From assembly GCA_001302725.1 (NCBI GenBank), contig LIZU01000055.1:1-7232 (forward strand): DNA of 7,232 nt, read 5' to 3'. Each line of letters opens with the position of its first letter. Position 1 is the stretch's first letter. The notes beneath the pieces are model-generated. The model saw nothing but the letters and a program-made list of their open reading frames with translations, searched no databases and had not been told where the DNA came from. A program made the translations under genes and the position numbers. The stretch comes from a candidate division Zixibacteria bacterium DG_27. Lineage in GTDB: Bacteria > Zixibacteria > MSB-5A5 > DG-27. Below are positions 5,518 through 7,232 of this stretch, one piece after another.

Positions 5518-6143
5518 TGCGAATACACCTCCCCGAGTGACTCTAAAGCCCGCGGCGATATGAGCAGGTACTCAGCACTCAAAACATCGTAACAGTTGGC
5601 CAGAATCGCTCGCTTATATCTCAGGTTCTTTATGTTATTGCAGGATTTTAGCAGGTTTTCATCCTTGCCCTCCACCAAAAGCAGTACCTTCTTATCGAGG
5701 AGATTGAGCTTCCCCAGAAATTCGGCCATAATTTTGGTTTTGGGTTGCTCCAATATCGGCACCTCCACCACTGCGATCTTCCCCTGATTGCTCTTGTCCG
5801 TAAAGGCGGATCTTAAGGCCGCCCTCTTCATCTTCTTGGAAAGAGGGCTGCGGTGATCTCGAGGTTTGGGGCCGAACGCCACCCCACCTCCGACCCAGAT
5901 AGGGGAGGTGTTACTGCCGGCTCTCGCTCTGCCGGTCCCCTTCTGCCGCCAGGGTTTGGTGCCTCCACCGGAAACCTCGGCTCTGGTCTTAGTTGAGTGA
6001 GTGCCCTGCCTCTGATTGCGGAGGTAGGTCTTCACATACTGGTGCACAACTGCCTCTTTGATCTCAGCAGAAAGGAGCTGATCCGGGAGCTTCACCTTCT
6101 CCCCGGGGCTGCCGTCGCTTCTGTAGAAAATCGCCTCCGCCAT
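5514..6143 (-). CDS. rplD: 50S ribosomal protein L4
   Basis: L4, 209 residues, normal length. It binds 23S rRNA domain I and sends a long loop to the wall of the peptide exit tunnel; in E. coli it also represses the S10 operon. The tunnel loop is visible as GTKPWRQKGTGRARAGS (61-77), followed by GGGVAFGPKPRDH (85-97). The C-terminal globular part contains KVLLLVEGKDENLLKSCNN and ends with ISPRALESLGEVY. The ATG follows the rplC stop with no gap, and its ribosome site GGAGGTG is formed by the last codons of rplC (ATG GAG GTG TAG), a tight coupling arrangement. The 3' end overlaps rplW by 4 bp (ATGA). Confidence 0.98.
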   Translation of the reverse strand: MAEAIFYRSDGSPGEKVKLPDQLLSAEIKEAVVHQYVKTYLRNQRQGTHSTKTRAEVSGGGTKPWRQKGTGRARAGSNTSPIWVGGGVAFGPKPRDHRSPLSKKMKRAALRSAFTDKSNQGKIAVVEVPILEQPKTKIMAEFLGKLNLLDKKVLLLVEGKDENLLKSCNNIKNLRYKRAILANCYDVLSAEYLLISPRALESLGEVYSQ

Positions 6144-6782
6144 CTACACCTCCATGCCCCTTTTGCTGAGCGTTATCTTGAGCAGATTGTTTATCTTTCC
6201 CGGGACCGAACCTCTCAAAAGAAGCAGATTGCTTTTGGGATCGACCGCGACCACGGTGAGGTTTTTTACCGTCTGACGAACATTGCCCATCTGCCCCGCC
6301 ATCCGGGTGCCCTTCCAGACTCGGGAGGGATAGGAACTGGCCCCAATCGATCCCGGCGCTCGCAGGCGGTCGGACTGCCCGTGAGTCTTGGGTCCCCCGC
6401 GGAAATGATGCCGACGAACCCCCCCCTGAAAACCCAAACCTTTGGTGGTGCCGGTGACGTTGACCTTGTCTCCCACCTTGAAAACATCCACCGTCAGCAT
6501 CTCTCCAACTTTGACTGCCTCCTCCGGGGAGATCTCCCCTTCCCGGAGCCACCTGCTGGGCTCCAGCCCAGCTTTCTTGAAATGTCCGCCCATAGGTTTA
6601 CTGACCAGCTTTGATCTTATCTTTCCGAAACCGAGCTGAACCGCGGAATAGCTGTCATTCTCCGGAGTTTTCACCTGAACCACTGAACAAGGTCCAGCCT
6701 CGATAACGGTGGCCGGAACCACCTCACCGTTTTCGTCAAACACCCGGGTCATCCCTACTTTTCGTCCTAACATCGTCCGCAT
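6144..6782 (-). CDS. rplC: 50S ribosomal protein L3
   Basis: L3, 212 residues, close to usual length. It is an early-assembling 23S-binding protein whose central extension reaches toward the peptidyl-transferase centre. The N-terminus LGRKVGMTRVF (5-15) is the family hallmark; the extension runs from about GTTKGLGFQGG (111-121) through GGPKTHGQSDRLRAPGSIG (129-147), then KGTRMAGQMGN (157-167). The glutamine after GSIG that PrmB methylates in E. coli L3 is alanine here (A148), as in many bacteria, so that modification is not expected. The ATG at 6782 is preferred over the ATG at 6773 because AGGG lies 7 bases before the first and because MRTMLGRK aligns with usual starts. The TAG stop abuts the rplD ATG. 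Confidence 0.98.
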   Translation of the reverse strand: MRTMLGRKVGMTRVFDENGEVVPATVIEAGPCSVVQVKTPENDSYSAVQLGFGKIRSKLVSKPMGGHFKKAGLEPSRWLREGEISPEEAVKVGEMLTVDVFKVGDKVNVTGTTKGLGFQGGVRRHHFRGGPKTHGQSDRLRAPGSIGASSYPSRVWKGTRMAGQMGNVRQTVKNLTVVAVDPKSNLLLLRGSVPGKINNLLKITLSKRGMEV

Positions 6783-6794
6783 AGTAAAACCCTA

Positions 6795-6822
6795 AATATA
6801 TCCATTCTCCCGTAAAAATCAA
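6795..6822 (-). promoter_or_regulatory. Possible weak internal sigma70-like promoter before rplC
   Basis: Read on the minus strand, the rpsJ/rplC junction has TTGATT at 6822-6817 (four of six to TTGACA, overlapping the rpsJ stop), a 16-base spacer, and TATATT at 6800-6795 (five of six to TATAAT). Transcription would start near 6788, leaving only about 6 bases before the rplC ATG at 6782 and losing the AGGG ribosome site at 6793-6790. It would therefore give a nearly leaderless mRNA. This is the longest spacer in the window and is AT-rich, so a chance match is quite possible. Confidence 0.22.
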
Positions 6823-7130
6823 ACTTTTATTTCCACATCCACTCCCGCAGGCAGATCCAGCCTCATCAGGGCATCGACCGTCTCCTGATTGGAACCGTAG
6901 ATGTCCAACAGCCGTTTGTGGATGCGAGTCTCGAATTGCTCCCGGGACTTCTTGTCAACGTGGGGGGACCTCAAGACCGTATACACCGTTCGCTTGGTGG
7001 GCAGCGGCACCGGACCGGAGACCTTGGCGCCGGTTCGAGTCACGGTGCGCACGATCTCTCGTGCCGATTTGTCTAAGGCGGCGTAATCGTACGCTTTCAG
7101 CCGGATCCTTATTTTCTGTCCTTCAATCAA
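6819..7130 (-). CDS. rpsJ: 30S ribosomal protein S10 (NusE)
   Basis: S10, 103 residues, normal family length. It sits in the 30S head; in antitermination complexes the same protein acts as NusE, partnering NusB. Recognisable segments are IRIRLKAYD near the N-terminus, GPVPLPTKR (39-47) and SPHVDKKSREQFE (55-67), which spans the long loop reaching into the 30S core. The start is TTG: only 9 bp separate it from the tuf stop and no in-frame ATG exists near the conserved N-terminus. The upstream bases TAGGTAGAGAAA give only a modest SD match (AGGT). There is no room for an S10-type regulatory leader directly upstream, so expression probably depends on read-through from tuf. Confidence 0.98.
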   Translation of the reverse strand: MIEGQKIRIRLKAYDYAALDKSAREIVRTVTRTGAKVSGPVPLPTKRTVYTVLRSPHVDKKSREQFETRIHKRLLDIYGSNQETVDALMRLDLPAGVDVEIKV

Positions 7131-7139
7131 TTTCTCTAC

Positions 7140-7232
7140 CTACTCTGTGATTTCGGTTACGACCCCGGCGCCGACAGTCCTGCCACCCTCCCGGATGGCA
7201 AAACGCAACTCCTTCTCCAAGGCTATGGGCGT
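7140..7232 (-). CDS. tuf: Elongation factor Tu, C-terminal end (partial)
   Basis: The last 30 codons and TAG stop of EF-Tu; the rest lies beyond the right edge. EF-Tu is the cytoplasmic GTPase that delivers aminoacyl-tRNA to the ribosomal A site. The visible residues belong to the C-terminal beta-barrel (domain 3) and contain the near-invariant RFAIREGGRTVGAGVV followed by TEITE, which is diagnostic. The GTP-binding domain cannot be assessed. The stop is 9 bp upstream of rpsJ on the same strand, so tuf is very probably co-transcribed with the ribosomal genes, as in str-S10 superoperons. Too short for the minimum length of most ORF callers, but the reading is unambiguous. Confidence 0.95.
   Translation of the reverse strand, partial: TPIALEKELRFAIREGGRTVGAGVVTEITE

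Noticed and set aside
6064..6552. 162-codon minus-strand frame overlapping rplC and rplD, rich in Gly, Gln and Arg
   Set aside because: Same strand but shifted inside L3, which is intact in its own frame; low-complexity composition follows from the L3 codons.
5997..6614. 205-codon plus-strand open frame opposite rplD and rplC
   Set aside because: Antisense shadow across a gene junction with no family resemblance.
6767..6805. 12-codon minus-strand upstream ORF (ATG at 6805, TAG at 6767) overlapping the rplC start
   Set aside because: SD-like GGGAG is only about two bases from its ATG, the peptide is too short to recognise, and such frames arise by chance.
6814..6818. T5 run after the rpsJ stop as a possible terminator
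   Set aside because: No GC-rich hairpin precedes it, and the downstream genes continue the operon.
1..7232. A hidden novel system (defence, mobile element, CRISPR or structured RNA)
   Set aside because: Coding density is nearly complete with recognised ribosomal genes; no direct-repeat arrays, transposase-like sequence, or unexplained gap above 36 bp.

Overview
This window is a bacterial ribosomal-protein superoperon read entirely on the minus strand. In transcription order (high to low coordinates) it carries the 3' end of tuf, then rpsJ, rplC, rplD, rplW, rplB, rpsS, rplV, rpsC, rplP, rpmC, rpsQ, rplN, rplX, rplE, rpsN, rpsH, and probably the first codon of rplF at the left edge. All sixteen complete genes are recognisable ribosomal proteins of normal family length with intact signature motifs. 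I see no frameshift, pseudogene, RNA gene, mobile element, CRISPR array or rho-independent terminator.

Layout. 7140-7232 is the last 30 codons of EF-Tu. 6819-7130 to 1876-2148 is the S10-type block (S10, L3, L4, L23, L2, S19, L22, S3, L16, L29, S17). 1506-1874 to 20-418 is the spc-type block (L14, L24, L5, S14, S8, then L6 at the edge). The blocks are separated by one base (1875), so they form one continuous transcription unit here. Spacers are 0-17 bp, with one 4-bp ATGA overlap (rplD/rplW). The single exception is 36 bp between rpsJ and rplC, which holds a weak promoter-like sequence. No stretch over 300 bases lacks a gene. Long open frames on the plus strand and in other minus frames are shadows of these genes.

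How the genes work together. Together they encode much of the 50S subunit (L2, L3, L4, L5, L14, L16, L22, L23, L24, L29) and part of the 30S subunit (S3, S8, S10, S14, S17, S19), with EF-Tu upstream. Tight spacing, SD motifs placed inside the preceding gene, and stop/start contacts point to co-transcription and translational coupling. The E. coli-type S10 leader cannot lie directly before rpsJ because tuf ends 9 bp upstream.

Organism. Certainly bacterial. S14 is the short zinc-ribbon form, L24 carries a C-terminal CxxC/CxxC pair, S3 has a long basic C-terminal tail, and S8 begins MTMTDPIADML. These traits fit Terrabacteria-like lineages (deep Actinomycetota or Chloroflexota) or an uncultivated candidate phylum, but I cannot fix the phylum from the sequence alone. 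Starts are mixed: TTG for rpsJ and rpsC, GTG for rpsN and probably rplF, ATG elsewhere. I did not find an undescribed biological system; the points worth a second look are small regulatory or protein-variant details.
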